A stretch of 64,000 nt of DNA from Flabesymbios commensalis (taxonomy: Eukaryota > Annelida > Polychaeta > Terebellida > Flabelligeridae), in assembly GCA_964017125.1 (NCBI GenBank), contig OZ024915.1, positions 73,228,032-73,292,031 of the forward strand, read 5' to 3'. This document shows, in pieces, positions 51,031 to 62,253 of this stretch. The stretch's first letter is position 1; the number at the start of each line of letters is the position of its first letter. A model generated the notes under the pieces. It was not told the origin of the DNA, made no database searches, and saw nothing but the letters and a program-made list of their open reading frames with translations. The position numbers and the translations under genes were made by a program.

Positions 51031-51527
51031 GAAGAGGGTGACATTTGTAAAGAAGCTGCGTCTCTGCGTATCAGTACTTAAAGGGGAGGGGATCAGATAG
51101 AATAATAATGGCCATCCGACCAGGGCACGTCACATAAAGGCCAGGGGGCGAGCCTTCAGGTGGAGAGGGGTCCCGTGGGAAGCTGGGGTAGGGAGCGCTC
51201 TGCAGGAGACGCCTGCAACAAGAGCCATGCGTGCAACAGCTCAGTGAAGACCAAAGCCAGCCGGTGTGCCGATAAAATCAAAACCATCTCGTATTTCAGT
51301 GTTAGTAAGGGGATTTACAGATTTGGCGTATAGGAAAACAGAATATGCGGATGAGATTTTCAGATAATAATATATGGAAATAAGTTCTCTAGAAATGTCG
51401 GCTGTCAAACGACGCTTAGCTGTCTTCATATTTGTTTTGCACATCATGTGGCATCGTGTATGTCACAGCCGAGAAAGCCAGAATGAAACAGAATAAACCA
51501 GAATATGAAAAGCTACTTCATTGACTA
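51031..51527. promoter_or_regulatory. unique GC-richer block, possible regulatory DNA
   Basis: GGCCAGGGGGCGAGCC (51139-51154) resembles the core of the CTCF motif, and CACGTCACATAAAGG precedes it. 51160-51240 is G-rich and complex. Only a single-motif match; unverified. Confidence 0.2.
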
Positions 51528-51574
51528 AATGAAATGAATGGGGTTTTAGGCCACCTTTGTGCACATATAGGCTA
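51528..51574 (-). mobile_element. tail-only SINE-D fragment
   Basis: AATGAAATGAATGGGGTTTT to GCACATATAGGCTAAAC is the SINE tail in reverse. It stops at nearly the same point as the tail-only copy at 12.7 kb. No TSD was seen. Confidence 0.7.
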
Positions 51575-51584
51575 AACTTGATCA

Positions 51585-51660
51585 ACCAAACAGCAGTAAC
51601 TGCTTACTTCTAAAGTAGGGGGGGGGGGCACCTTTAATTTCGGGGGGGGGGGTTGCCTCG
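51585..51660. repeat. half Pal-S followed by two G runs
   Basis: AACAGCAGTAACTGCTTACTT is one Pal-S arm. It is followed by 11 G at 51618-51628 and 11 G at 51642-51652. A 13-base C run lies at 51862. The G runs could form a quadruplex. Confidence 0.6.
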
Positions 51661-52162
51661 ACAAATTCTTTATTTCCCTTCGTGTCTGCAATATTTTCTG
51701 CCCAGAGAATTGGATCCCAAAGTAGGCTTAGAAATGATATGAAAGCAAAGCGAGGCAAAAAAAATCAGATCCATTAAATATTTATTTACAGCAGGTGCTT
51801 CAGACAATTATTTATTTCATAAAACTTCAGTCTCAAAATAGTTATCATAAAAATACTCCAGCCCCCCCCCCCCTTCCCCGCCTGGAGATTGAATGGTGGC
51901 CCCCTAAGCAGTCTGTTGTTTGTCTTGGCCTGATGGACTGGTGGTCACTGTGGAGTCCATTCTAGTCACACGTGCTCTATCTGTTCAGCGATCCATCCCG
52001 CCCCCCAGTAAGCCTTCCAGCCACTGTTGGCCAACGTGAACTCTGATGGTATACAATTTACCGCTTGTCCCATTGCATCAGCCAGGGGTCACATCCATAT
52101 CCAACAGGAACAAGATACAGCCTGAACGCCTGTTTATCATTGAGCCAACGATTTTCACACTC
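51661..52162. other. no gene recognised
   Basis: 51661-51860 is AT-rich, 51876-52160 GC-richer. No family match. Confidence 0.3.
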
Positions 52163-52281
52163 GCATTCACCAGTTAGGCTAGATATAGAGACGAAATTCC
52201 TGATTTCTAATTATTGACAACCATGTCAAAAATAGGAAATACGGGAAGTTCGTCTCTATATCTAGCCTAACTGGTAAATGC
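52163..52281. mobile_element. inverted-repeat element, 27-bp perfect arms
   Basis: 52169-52195 and 52249-52275 are exact complements (CAGTTAGGCTAGATATAGAG..). Pairing extends outward to 33 bp with one mismatch and inward imperfectly. A lone young MITE-like palindrome with no relative here. Confidence 0.85.
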
Positions 52282-52407
52282 GCTGCACAAAAATCATAAA
52301 AATTTGCAGTTCTAGTCTATGTACATGCTTACATCATATGGTCATATTAAGAACCCGAAATAAAATCACCGATTTTTTGATGATTTTAGCCTGGGCCAGT
52401 CCCTTTA

Positions 52408-52541
52408 ATTTGAGATCAAGAATTTGCAAATCTTGGTGTTTAAATACACCTTTTGTCTCCAATAATACGGATTTGATCACCTAATAAAACAGACTTAATT
52501 AAAACTACAGTTAGTGTAGTCGAGCTTAGCATAAAGGGTTA
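52408..52541 (+). mobile_element. TTAA-B2 right half
   Basis: TTTGAGATCAAGAATTTGCA, CTAATAAAACAGACTTAATT and the end GCATAAAGGGTTAA. The hairpin half is missing. Confidence 0.65.
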
Positions 52542-52872
52542 AGAAACCCAATGATGTACAATTTATGATCGATTTTTTATATTATTTATATATATATGAT
52601 TACCTTTGCCCTATACATTGTTTTCTTTATAGTAAGATGTAAAATATTGCATGAGATAACCTGACGTTTTTATTGCATGTTTCATTGTACGAATAAATAG
52701 TTATATTTTATTAAATGAGGACCGTTTGTATATCGTGAAACGTTGGCCCACTCTTGAAACTGTCAAAATTTTTTTTGCTCCTTTTGATTTCACAGTTTAT
52801 TATATAATGCCGTTTGCCAACCCGATATAAAGCATAAGATACGTACTATCATAGCTGTGTTATCGCCCCTGA
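52542..52872. other. no feature recognised
   Basis: AT-rich unique sequence with a TATATA stretch near 52590. Confidence 0.4.
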
Positions 52873-52960
52873 TCGCAAACATATCTGTTAGTTTAATGTT
52901 GGGCCAGCGTCGCAGACGGTGACCCAACATTAAACCAACATTGTTTTGATGTATGTGAGT
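52873..52960. mobile_element. Pal-H palindrome
   Basis: TTTAATGTTGGGCCAGCGTC pairs with GACGGTGACCCAACATTAAA around GCA. Outer parts CGCAAACATATC and TTTTGATGTATGTG. Confidence 0.82.
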
Positions 52961-53002
52961 GCACTAACATTATGATGTACCATCGCTTGAGATATCTAAC
53001 AC

Positions 53003-53251
53003 TTAACCCTTTCAAGCCTGAATTTACTATTTTCATCTTCATCCACTACAAGCGGCGAATTTCTGTCGCAATTCTCGACTTGTAGTGGATGAAAATGACT
53101 TGAAGTGGGTGACCAATGAAAAAAATATACTGTTATTTTCAAAACAGTTCCATAATTTTTTTTTTCTAAAACCACCAGGTTTCAGGAAATTAAGTCATTG
53201 TTCGGAGATGCGAAATGATGCTTTAATGCATCGTGGGGGTTTAAAGGGTAT
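53003..53251 (-). mobile_element. TTAA-C element
   Basis: TTAACCCTTTCAAGCCTGAA at the left, hairpin CCACTACAAGCGGCGAATTT / AATTCTCGACTTGTAGTGG, and GCATCGTGGGGGTTTAAAGGG at the right (right TTAA changed to TATA). Confidence 0.85.
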
Positions 53252-53615
53252 ACAGACAGAACCAGTAGCGCATGTTTTTCGTTGATTTCTCAATCAATCA
53301 TCAATTGATTTTCATGAAATTTTGTGCAAGCCATTTCCAAGTCTTGTCCTACCATCAGCAAGTTCGTCAAATTATATCGATTAGTTCAAATGTTAGAGCA
53401 TTTGGCATGTAGTAAATTGAAATTATGCCATGCATCTTTATTTAAACCCATCACACTAATTCTGAAATTTTATCACATGTCAAATGAACGAACTTTTAAA
53501 ATATTTTAAAAAAAATCAATTTTTTCACCAATGTTAAAACTTGAAAATGACAAAATTTCAAGGAAATCGGTTCAGAATTGACGGAAATATCGACAAAAAT
53601 CATGCCCTACAAATA
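53244..53615. mobile_element. TIR-Q element
   Basis: CGCATGTTTTTCGTTGATTT at the left faces ATATCGACAAAAATCATGC at the right. Centre AGCATTTGGCATGTAGTAAA / TTTATCACATGTCAAATG. It abuts TTAA-C. Confidence 0.8.
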
Positions 53616-54026
53616 ATTGTGTCCTAGACATCCAGTCTCTCCTGCAGGACACCCCATCTGCAGATCGCCCTCAGTCGCTTGGCCTTTCCCAGACCTAGAA
53701 TACCACAGACATCCGGGAGGCATATGCATTTTTAATTAGACAGGAGTGCCTCGGGGAGACTAGGGCAGAACAAAAGGCTGGGCAAGCCGTCAAATCGAAA
53801 AAAGGAACAAATGAAGAAGCCTGTGATGTCATACTGTGTCCACATTACTGTCAGATAGCGCAAGATAAAGCTCACCCCAAGGGGATTACCCTTTTCTGCT
53901 AGATATGTAAATGCCAAAAAAGGTCATCTACTTTATTTTTCTTGATGTTCCCATATGTTGTCAACCCAAGTAGGTATTTTGAATCTCACAACAGCGCAGC
54001 TTTCTCTGAATAATAATCCAAGTAAA
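53616..54026. promoter_or_regulatory. unique block, candidate conserved non-coding element
   Basis: 53640-53930 is high-complexity. It contains CATATGCATTTTTAATTAGA (octamer-like plus homeodomain core), TGATGTCATA (ATF/CREB-like) and GGGGATTACCC. It has no frame above 61 codons. Conservation is unknown. Confidence 0.25.
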
Positions 54027-54138
54027 ATTTCGAATCCTGTGTCTGAAGGGCAGTGTCATTTCATTCATCGCACCATCCTCAGGAGGTTTTCCTGGTCCTG
54101 TTCAGCATATATGTTTGGCCTAAAACACCATTTATAGA
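54027..54138 (+). mobile_element. SINE-D, old subfamily, 5'-truncated
   Basis: Starts at the second B-like box (AATTTCGAATCCTGTGTCTG) and runs through CCATCCTCAGGAGGTTTTCC to the tail AAAACACCATT, then into the ATTC array. Confidence 0.85.
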
Positions 54139-54330
54139 TTCATTGATTCATTGATTCATTCATTCATTCATTCATTCATTCATTCATTCATTCATTCATT
54201 TATCTATTCATTCATTCATTCATTCATTCAATTATTCATTCATTCATTCATTTATTCATTCATTCATTCATTCATTCATTCATTCATTCATTCATTCATT
54301 CATTTATTTATTTATTTATTCATACTGGTT
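54139..54330. repeat. (ATTC)n array at a SINE 3' end
   Basis: Begins with ATTG/ATTC mixtures, then nearly pure ATTC, and ends in ATTT units. The frame across it is an artefact. Confidence 0.97.
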
Positions 54331-55059
54331 ACTATTTATAGTAATAATAGTTATTTTATGGGGGTTTTTATGCGGAAAACATATATCTATCATATATATA
54401 GCATTATTAACATGTATTTTCCTTTTAATTATTTTTAAACATTCAGTACTTGGACATAGATATACACCATTTTCTATTTTGTCATATTTTATGCACTGTA
54501 TAATATAATGTACTGTTCATTTAATCGACGCATAAGCGTACATAAATTTCCCGTTGTGTATAAATATATATCTATCAGCACGTGTTCAAAGTGTTCAAAG
54601 TCGAATAAAAAGAAATTGTCCAGCTTGTCGGATGTTAAATATCATAAAGTACCTTATTTTAAGGTTTGATATTTAAATTCGTGCAGCCAATAATGACACA
54701 ACTGACAAGGCCATAAAATGTAAAAGGTGGAAGGTGGAAATATAATTATTTGTATCGAGTTCGCAATGATATTTAAGGGGAAATGAATTGGCAAAAATAC
54801 GGATATGCAATGTACGTATGACTGACAATAGCATGTTTTGCAAATTTCCTAATTTAACATAATCAAAATAATATGACACCATAACAGTCACCAAGGTAGC
54901 GATGCTAAATCTTAAAAAAAAAAAAAGATTGTATGCCAGAAAAACAGGTGTGTCATAGTAATTACAAGCTTAATAACCGGTGTGCCGTGCCAGGTAACTG
55001 CTATTGTATGGCCAGTTGAACAGTTGTATTAGATATTGCAGTACTTTGTAAATTACTGT
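54331..55059. other. unique AT-rich stretch
   Basis: No gene or family member. A 13-base A run at 54912-54924 is not next to a TSD that I can see. Confidence 0.4.
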
Positions 55060-55306
55060 CAACACTTTCATCGCAGGAACCATCTTTATACGTCAGAATC
55101 TGATTTCTGTACACGTCAGATTCTGACGTATAAAGACGGTCCACACACTTTGGCAATAGGAAAACTTATGATGGCCGTAGGTCATAAGATAGATATTCGA
55201 ATAAATTGGAAAGAACTAACAAAGACATTTATGATGATTTCAAATTGAAAATAACCCTTTGATCTCCATGGTTTTGAAAACGAATAATTCAGCGCTTTAA
55301 AGGTTA
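55060..55306 (-). mobile_element. TTAA-A element
   Basis: CACTTTCATCGCAGGAACC at the left, hairpin TTTATACGTCAGAATCTGAT / GTCAGATTCTGACGTATAAA, right end CAGCGCTTTAAAGGTTA. Confidence 0.82.
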
Positions 55307-55533
55307 TCCACAACTTTCCAACGTATTGTCCAACATGTCTCAGTCATATTATAAGTCATGGCAATTATTATCTCAAAGACTGTGAATGTATTGTAGCATT
55401 TTTCTGCTAGGAAATTAAAATAAAATAAATTTTAATCAAATAAGATGCGTAAGTCATTTGTGGAAAAAAAAATAATCAGACTCTAACAATATAACTTTGC
55501 GCAACACCAGCTGTGTGCGCAGGTGCAGCGCGG

Positions 55534-55763
55534 GGTCATGTGAATATCATCTCAGCATATCCAGGAGGTGGGACTGGCCCATTTTAGCCTATATGTGCTC
55601 AATATTCACATCAACCCCCATGTAATAATTGAGTAACCAATTGATTAAATCATTAATTCTTTTTATTCATTCATACATTCATTCATTTATTCAAGAATTT
55701 CTCAGTCCATTTATTCATTCATTCGTTCGTTCGTTTGTTCTTTCGTTCGTTCATTTATTATAC
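55534..55763 (+). mobile_element. SINE-D remnant with degenerate ATTC tail
   Basis: AATATCATCTCAGCATATCC to CATTTTAGCCTATATGTGCTC is the SINE middle and tail. 55660-55763 holds ATTC and GTTC repeats in decay. Confidence 0.7.
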
Positions 55764-56264
55764 CATTGTACTATTTCCTACTTCAACTGTGATATTTTTT
55801 CTTTCATGCAAAGTTTGAGCAATGAGTGTGTGGGCTGTGATGAGGTGTTGATGGAATGCTAAAAATACACCCAGCTAAATCATTCCGTTTGTCACAATGC
55901 GTGTAGGAGTAATGTATGCATTGTCTGCCACGCGGCTCTTGGGAGTTAAACGTGTCCCCGACCTGTGATTTGCCATCAGGTTGAAGCCTGCTATATTTTT
56001 TTGATTGATGCATCCCTGGCGCAGAAGGCGCTGAGAGTAGTTTTATGACAGTCGGGACATACTATAAAAAGTTTGCCATTGTTGACGTAAGAGAGATATT
56101 GGAATTGTCTTGCATCTATGAGCATGCATGTTCTTCCGTATGTTGTATGTAGTTAATAAAACTAAAATGAAACAAACAGCCAAAATGCATAAATTACAGC
56201 ATAATAATTTTACAAAAACAACAAAAATACTGTTTTTATTTTGTTACTGAAATTATTTCCTTGT
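55764..56264. promoter_or_regulatory. unique block, candidate conserved non-coding element
   Basis: 55880-56060 is complex. TTTGATTGATGCATCC has a PBX/HOX-type TGATTGAT core, TTTTATGACAG has HOX/MEIS-like cores, and CAGAAGGCGCTGAGAG follows. Motif reading only. Confidence 0.22.
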
Positions 56265-56450
56265 ATTAGAAACTGGAAATTACGCGAGAAATTCTAGCTT
56301 CAAATGAACAAAAATGTCAGAAACCAAGCTCAGAACACATAAAGCGTTTTCACTTTTGATTTCCGCTTGAAGAGCTGGTTAAGCCTTCATCCACTACAAG
56401 CCGCGAATTGCTGTCGCAATTCTCGACTTGTAGTGGATGAAGATGACAAT
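56265..56450. mobile_element. TTAA-D and TTAA-C hairpin remnants
   Basis: AAACTGGAAATTACGCG / TTCTAGCTTCAAATGA (56273-56312) is the TTAA-D hairpin. TTCATCCACTACAAGCCGCG / CTCGACTTGTAGTGGATGAA (56388-56445) is the TTAA-C hairpin, well preserved although the element ends are gone. Confidence 0.6.
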
Positions 56451-56488
56451 GACAGGTCTTGTAGTCAATGTAGTCACATAATAGGTAC

Positions 56489-56572
56489 ATGACATTTATG
56501 ATGATTTCAAATTGAAAAAAAACTTTGGTTCCCATGGTTGACAGAAAAATATTTTAGCGCTGTATGCGTTAA
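56489..56572 (-). mobile_element. TTAA-A right half
   Basis: ACATTTATGATGATTTCAAA, AACTTTGGTTCCCATGG and AGCGCTGTATGCGTTAA. The hairpin part is absent. Confidence 0.65.
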
Positions 56573-57171
56573 ACATTTATAGTAGTTCTCTATAGATCGT
56601 CTTCTGTCTGCCCTATTTTATACCCGCTCAGAAAAATGATACCTCCTGATTTATTGTTGCGAGGTCACCGTGCTACAACTACAATAGACTTTTCGTGCCA
56701 CTGTTCGCTCTGCACCGTGTTCTGCACTGAATATAGATCCGCCCATAATTGCGTGGCTTGCTCGAGATTTCCCGCAGCGAGATAAATTATCATTTTCGAC
56801 TTGTTCGCTTGACATCCCCGAAGCCTGTCCGGTGTCACAGAGTTTTGCCAATCGAATGCTTCCCAACTACCAACACCGGTTTAATTTTGTGCCAACGTTT
56901 TTGCGTCGGTGAATAATAACAATAAATTATTTTGAACAGCACCGGCCCAGACCGGAATTAACGAAATAAACTCGTTATTGCTGTTCAATAAAGTTATCAT
57001 AATAATAGTATAATCCATAACAGCCGCCATAGATGAGTCAGTTATATGTTTGGTGAACAAAAATAATTGTGTATTAGGTTGAGGCGGACACTTACAATCC
57101 TCGTTGACATGATCATCATTGTCATCCTGTCAACAAATATCGTGCCATCCATACTAGAGCAAGGGCGGATC
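56573..57171. promoter_or_regulatory. unique block, candidate regulatory DNA
   Basis: 56730-56880 has CCATAATTGCGTGG and GCGAGATAAATTATCATTTT (GATA and homeodomain-like cores). A 71-codon reverse frame (56651-56866) crosses it without motif. No repeat match. Confidence 0.2.
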
Positions 57172-57360
57172 TAGAACTGAATGAAGGTTGTCCAAATTGA
57201 ATGTGATTACCCCCCGCAATTTTTCTTAGATTTTTCAGTCTACTCATCAAAACGCATCAAGAAAATTTGAGTCTTAACTAACCATTTCAGAGCTTTTTTT
57301 GAAGAATTCAGTTCATGAAAGGGGGCTTAGGTCCTCCTACTACCCCCCCCCCCCTCTGGT
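57172..57360. mobile_element. degraded hAT-like MITE end
   Basis: CAAGGGCGGATCTAGAACTG resembles the CAGGGGCGGATC start I associate with hAT-type MITEs. The right part ends in a 12-base C run and CTCTGG. No clear TIR pairing remains. Confidence 0.35.
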
Positions 57361-57997
57361 TTGATACCAACTGATCTAATACATAGTGACATGACATCCT
57401 GTCAACATTTATGTTATAACTATCTGTTGATATGATGATTAGGTCAATAAAATATAGAAATTTAACTGACATTGAGGACGTATCATGTCATAAGTAACCT
57501 TGTGACTGTTTTCGTAATGCGTGGCAGTCCCTATAGGCAATTTGTGGATTTATGGACAAGGCCGTTCGGTCAATAGCCATTCTGATTATATTATGGAAAT
57601 TATGTTTTGCTTTCGCTTCTGTGAGTCACAACTTCAGGCTGTTATCTGTACAAGTATTAGTGATCAAGTATACACTATGGAATACAGTCCACAAAATGAA
57701 ACGACATCGATAATAGCAAAAGCCAAAAAGCAGTAACCTGTAAAATGGATACCTCTCGGCTTTGCATGGCAGAATACCATAACTACCATTAAGGTATTTC
57801 GGCTGGTGCTTATGAAAACAGTTAGTCCATGAACATTATATTGGCCGCTCAGCGCTAAAAGTCCTATCAGTCACTCAATTGAAAAATAGGACCATGGAGA
57901 TAATATAGACCCTATGCCTTACCCTATACCTTAACCTCTGAGCCGACCATATCATGTGCTGTTTAACGTGGTGTATTTCGTTTTGTCGAAGGTAATA
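57361..57997. other. no feature recognised
   Basis: Unique sequence. CAAAAGCCAAAAAGCAGTAACC at 57716 recalls Pal-S. Confidence 0.35.
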
Positions 57998-58230
57998 TGT
58001 ATAGAATAAAGCCCGAGGAGCTCTACATTCTTAGCTTTGAAAAAGGCCGAGGCCGAAGGCTGAGGCCTTTTTCAAAGCTAAGAATGTAGGCCGAGGCCTT
58101 TTTCAAAGCTAAGAATGTAGAGTTCCGAGGGTTTTAACTGACTTAAATGCACTTGATGCACAATAACTCTCCATTCCCGGCTTAGAGTGTCATGGTTAGA
58201 CAAAGAAAATAATGTAGTGGTGTGTTTTAA
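57998..58230 (+). mobile_element. TIR-R element with a shortened body
   Basis: TATAGAATAAAGCCCGAGGA at the left, hairpin CTACATTCTTAGCTTTGAAA / TTTCAAAGCTAAGAATGTAG with one arm duplicated (58057-58120). The body lacks the GATTATAGCACC part. It ends AATGTAGTGGTGTGTTTTAA. Confidence 0.85.
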
Positions 58231-58332
58231 ATATAAAGCATCACATTACTTCCAAACGGCAACATCAATTGCGTTACACAATACTTTTTATTTCACATTG
58301 GATCTCAGTCGTTAAAGTATTATTTTTTAGAT

Positions 58333-58575
58333 GACTGACTGACTGACTGATTGACTGACTGACTGACTGACGACTGACTGACTGACTGACTGACTGACTG
58401 ACTGACTGACTGACTGACTGACTGACTGACTGACTGACTGACTGACTGACTGACTGACTGACTGACTCACTGACTCACTGACTCACTGACTCACTGACTC
58501 ACTCACTCACTGACTGACTCATTGACTGACTCACTGACTGACTCACTGACTGACTCACTGACTGACTCACTGACT
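58333..58575. repeat. (GACT)n turning into (GACTCACT)n
   Basis: Mostly pure GACT to about 58466, then an ordered GACTCACT pattern with a changed base every second unit. Confidence 0.96.
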
Positions 58576-58721
58576 CATTCATTTATGCAAACCTTCATTC
58601 TATTATTTATTCAGTCATTCATTTGTTTATTTTTTCATTTATTCATCCATTCATCCAACCATCTATTCATCCACCCATCCATCCACTTATTATTTGATCC
58701 GCTCATGTATTCATCCATGTC
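58576..58721. repeat. degenerate ATTC/ATCC low-complexity stretch
   Basis: Words such as TTCATTTATTCATCCATTCA show an old decayed array between two pure ones. Confidence 0.8.
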
Positions 58722-58890
58722 TTCATTCATTCATTCATTCATTCATTCATTCATTCATTCATTCATTCATTCATTCATTCATTCATTCATTCATTCATTC
58801 ATTCATTCATTCATTCATTCATTCATTCATTCATTCATTCATTCATTCATTCATTCATTCATTCATCTATCAATTCATTCATTCATTACT
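58722..58890. repeat. (ATTC)n array, pure
   Basis: About 36 uninterrupted units. Unlike the arrays at 14.0 and 54.2 kb, no SINE tail is next to it. Confidence 0.97.
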
Positions 58891-59235
58891 TCACCCACGC
58901 ACCAATTCAATCTCACACGTTGCATCATGGCCGTGTAACCAGACGTCGTCTAGTTTAACATGTTTAACGAATGAAGCCTCGTCCATTTCATGTGTTCACT
59001 CCTTCATTTACCCCATTAGTCAAACCTGTGCATCTGCCTTTAAATCAGTCATTCATTTAGCCGCACCATCTACCGAGTGGGAAGACAATTATAGCGAGTG
59101 GCATGGCGGCCATGTTTACGTCCTCCCATAAATCATTAAGTGACACCTCCTTTGACCTCTGAGAAGGACCAGACAAAGTCGTTGGAGCACTTGAAGTGTA
59201 TAGGGCTGAAATATCTAGATTAATATTAACTATAC
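58891..59235. other. no gene recognised
   Basis: Unique sequence. The forward frame here is an extension of the ATTC array frame. Confidence 0.35.
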
Positions 59236-59408
59236 CAACCCTTTATTCACTTTAAAAACGTTAGTTAGCTCGCTCTGTTTACTTTAAACATCACTATTTT
59301 ATGTGTCTTCAGCCATTTATAATTTAAGTTTACTTGATTCTTAAAGGGTGGCGATTTTTGGCGTCAGAATCTGACGTCAAAAGGGGCTATCCGCACTGAG
59401 AGGGTAAA
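59236..59408 (+). mobile_element. TTAA-A element, diverged
   Basis: CCAACCCTTTATTCAC at the left, TTAGTTAGCTCGCTCTGTTT body, hairpin GGCGTCAGAATCTGACGTC, right end CCGCACTGAGAGGGTAA. Confidence 0.72.
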
Positions 59409-60020
59409 TATCTGAGAAAGCTTTTATGTAGCCTCTACCATATTAGTACATCACACCATACCTAATAATCATAATAAATCAGTTTTGTTTCAAATTCAAT
59501 AATATATCTCCAGTTCGTAACCATGGTAACACAGCATGCTTGTTGTCCCACTTTGATAAGGTGCTTGGGAGGGAGACTAAAGTTTTTGTTTCTTTATTGT
59601 TTCTTTTCAATTGATCGATGAAACATTTAACAATTTGACCAAAATAAAATATTGAACATGTTCGAGTAGAAGAATGGCAGCATAATATTGTCACTAAGAG
59701 CGGATGCATTTTAAAAGTGAATGCAAGTTTCTAACGCTGTGGGTAATCAAATGGTGCATTGATATTTTATTATCGCCTGTAGGTATGAGAAGGTCAGGCC
59801 TCGGGATAGACTACTCTGGAACATCCAGATGCAGTCAACTCTGAAATCGTCCTTGACGGGAGCCAAATACATGGCCAAATTCATTGTTTTATCGACCACT
59901 CCAAGGTCCACTTTGAACTAACACGTCCGAGATGCTCCCCACATAAGACGCTGTGACACTTCTGTCAGCCACAACTAAGCCAAGACTGAATGCGTTAAGG
60001 AATAGCCAGTAGGCATAAAA
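59409..60020. promoter_or_regulatory. unique block, candidate conserved non-coding element
   Basis: 59800-59990 is complex and GC-balanced. CATTGTTTTATCGACC joins a SOX-like and a HOX-like core, and TCCACTTTGAACTAAC follows. No frame above 76 codons. Function is not shown. Confidence 0.22.
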
Positions 60021-60100
60021 CGTTAGTTATATGGTGGCCAATGTTGGACCAGCGTCGTAGACCGTGGACCAACCTTAGACCACCATATGTCCAACGTATT
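60021..60100. mobile_element. Pal-H palindrome
   Basis: ATATGGTGGCCAATGTTGG pairs with CCAACCTTAGACCACCATAT around ACCAGCGTCGTAGACCGT. The ATATGGTGG arm is private to this copy. Confidence 0.88.
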
Positions 60101-60127
60101 GCTATAGTCTATGCGATACATTACAAA

Positions 60128-60406
60128 ACGATACGATACGATACGATACGATACGATACGATACGATACGATACTATACGATGCGATACGATACGATACA
60201 ATACGATACGATACGATACGATACGATACGATACTATACGATACGATACGATACGATACGATACGATACGATACGATACGATACGATACGATACGATACG
60301 ATACGATACGATACGATGCGACACGATACGATACGATACGATACGATACGATACGATACGATACGATACGATACGATACAATACGATACGATACGATACG
60401 ATACGA
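60128..60406. repeat. (CGATA)n pentanucleotide array, about 55 units
   Basis: Nearly pure CGATA with seven single-base variants. A five-base unit without stop codons keeps all six frames open, which explains five overlapping frames of 92-179 codons. Confidence 0.98.
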
Positions 60407-61030
60407 CATGTAGCTTTGATAAAAAAAATACAACACAATTTAAACACCATGTCTATTAAAATTGTGCTATTGAATGTGCATTCCATAATTGAATTGGGCA
60501 TTGGTGTATGTTCGATCTTGAAAACGAAATCTTTAAGGTTCTCAATGTCTGTGATAATAATATCCTGGAACGTTTGTTAATCGGAGCATCTTATGTTAAC
60601 ATGTCAGCGTCAGCGAAGACTATAAACGTCTATTAACTTGACATTATCACTTTTAATAGTGAATTTGAACATGTAAACATGTCTTCAACGAGAGAGATTT
60701 AAAACTGTTTGACTTGCATTTTATCAAATGTGAAATCCACACTTGAAGCTGTGGGTCGCAGTACTGATCCACAACGAAGAATTTTAATCATTCATGTTGG
60801 TAATAAATTACGTGTGTGTCTCGGGACCTGCGATGCCCAGACACAGCATGACAAAGACAGTCACATTTCAAGTGAAATATTCTCAAGCCAAAACACAGGA
60901 ACTGCTTCTTTTTTCAACTAAGCATATACATGTACTCGTTTTTGGCTTTGTACGACAGTGCTCTTCTGTCCTCGACATTGACATTGTAAACTGTATCTAC
61001 CCTAAAACTAGGTCACAGCGATATAATAAT
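60407..61030. other. mostly unique
   Basis: 60725-60790 (CACTTGAAGCTGTGGGTCGC..GATCCACAACG) is a worn TTAA-B hairpin. Otherwise no match. Confidence 0.35.
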
Positions 61031-61314
61031 AACTAGACATGAATTGTGACTTTTCAAGTAACAATAATATTTGGGCTAGATTTTATGAGTTTTTGTGGCG
61101 GCCATTTTGAATTTGGTTGGGTTATTTTTATTATGCCACATTGATTGGAATTTCGCGTATAAGTTTTTTGGCAGCCCTTCTGAACTGTAATTTTAGACTT
61201 CGGACTTCAGGCTTCAATTTTCAGAAGTCCCCGCTGAGCTTTTGTAGATATATATTTGTTTGTCAAATGGAATCGCATTCAGGGTGCACAGTACACACAT
61301 TGACTTGTCTCTCT

Positions 61315-61393
61315 GTTGATTTAATGTTGTATCACTATACGCGACGCTAGTCCAACATTAAAACAACATTGATTCAACGTTTTGTGTTTGAGA
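61315..61393. mobile_element. Pal-H palindrome (duplication copy 1, first)
   Basis: TTTAATGTTGTATCACTATA / GCGACGCTAGTCCAACATTAAA. Right end TCAACGTTTTGTGTTTGAG. Confidence 0.75.
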
Positions 61394-61456
61394 GGAATTG
61401 CAACTGTTATTTTATTGTAGCATTTGAAAGGTTTCAACTGTCCATACCAAATACAC

Positions 61457-61535
61457 AATACACAATATTGGTTCAATACTCGCCCACTGTCTGCGACGCT
61501 GGCCCGGAATTGAAACACTGGATAAATGTATTTTT
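61457..61535. mobile_element. Pal-H palindrome (duplication copy 1, second)
   Basis: TTGGTTCAATACTCGCCCAC / GACGCTGGCCCGGAATTGAA. Confidence 0.7.
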
Positions 61536-61659
61536 ATTATCAAATCTAGAGACTGAAGGGTGGAGTAGGTCTGGACATAGGGGCACCCTGTTCACCCTCC
61601 TGGCAGTGAATGGAGAATCACCCGACATGTCCACATTGGACCCAGCTATAGGCCTACTG

Positions 61660-61790
61660 CCGTGCAAGCCAAAAGGCAGTATCTGCTCACTTTACTAGTA
61701 AGCAGAGACTGCATTTTACATTTGAAGAGCAGCATAGTGCGGTATCTGCTCACTTTACAAGTAAGCAGAGACAGCCTTTTGCCATTCAAG
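61660..61790. repeat. Pal-S pair
   Basis: AAAAGGCAGTATCTGCTCAC / AAGCAGAGACTGCATTTT, then GTATCTGCTCACTTTAC / GTAAGCAGAGACAGCCTTTT. Two hairpins in tandem share changes away from the canonical arm. Confidence 0.75.
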
Positions 61791-61905
61791 AGTATAGTGA
61801 TCCAGAAAATCCTGGATTAATCCGCCAGAACACGATGGAAAGTCATAGCACCCCTCCTGACTACTCCGGGAATGTTGTGTCAAAATTTCAAGTTGATTAG
61901 ATAAA

Positions 61906-62253
61906 AACTCAGGGAGAAAATGAAATGAAATGAAATGAATCGGGCTTTAGGCCACATTTGTGCACATATAGGCTAAACTGGGCCAGGAGAACCTCCTGAG
62001 GCTGGTGAGATGATTGAGATGACACTGTCCTCCAGACACAGGATTCGAAATTCGAGCCCTGGCGTTCTGAGGCCGAGCACGCTACCTCTCGGTCACGGAG
62101 GCTCCCCACAATACTGACTTTCACACGTGGATGGGGAAGAAACATTTTTGTTTCTTTCAAACCGCCGAGACCGGGAACCGAACCCCGGACTCTGGCGTGA
62201 AAGGCAGCGGTGCTAACCACTACTCTAGGGCCCCCGCCCAACTCAGGGAGAAA
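61906..62253 (-). mobile_element. SINE-D, young copy with 14-bp TSD
   Basis: AACTCAGGGAGAAA at 61906-61919 and 62240-62253. Complete reverse copy with tail of three ATTTC units. It lies only in duplication copy 1, so it postdates the duplication. Confidence 0.96.

Noticed and set aside
54912-54924. A poly-A tail of another retrocopy
   Set aside because: No AATAAA nearby and no target-site duplication found around it.
60023-60580. Forward and reverse frames of 92-179 codons
   Set aside because: The CGATA unit has no stop in any frame.
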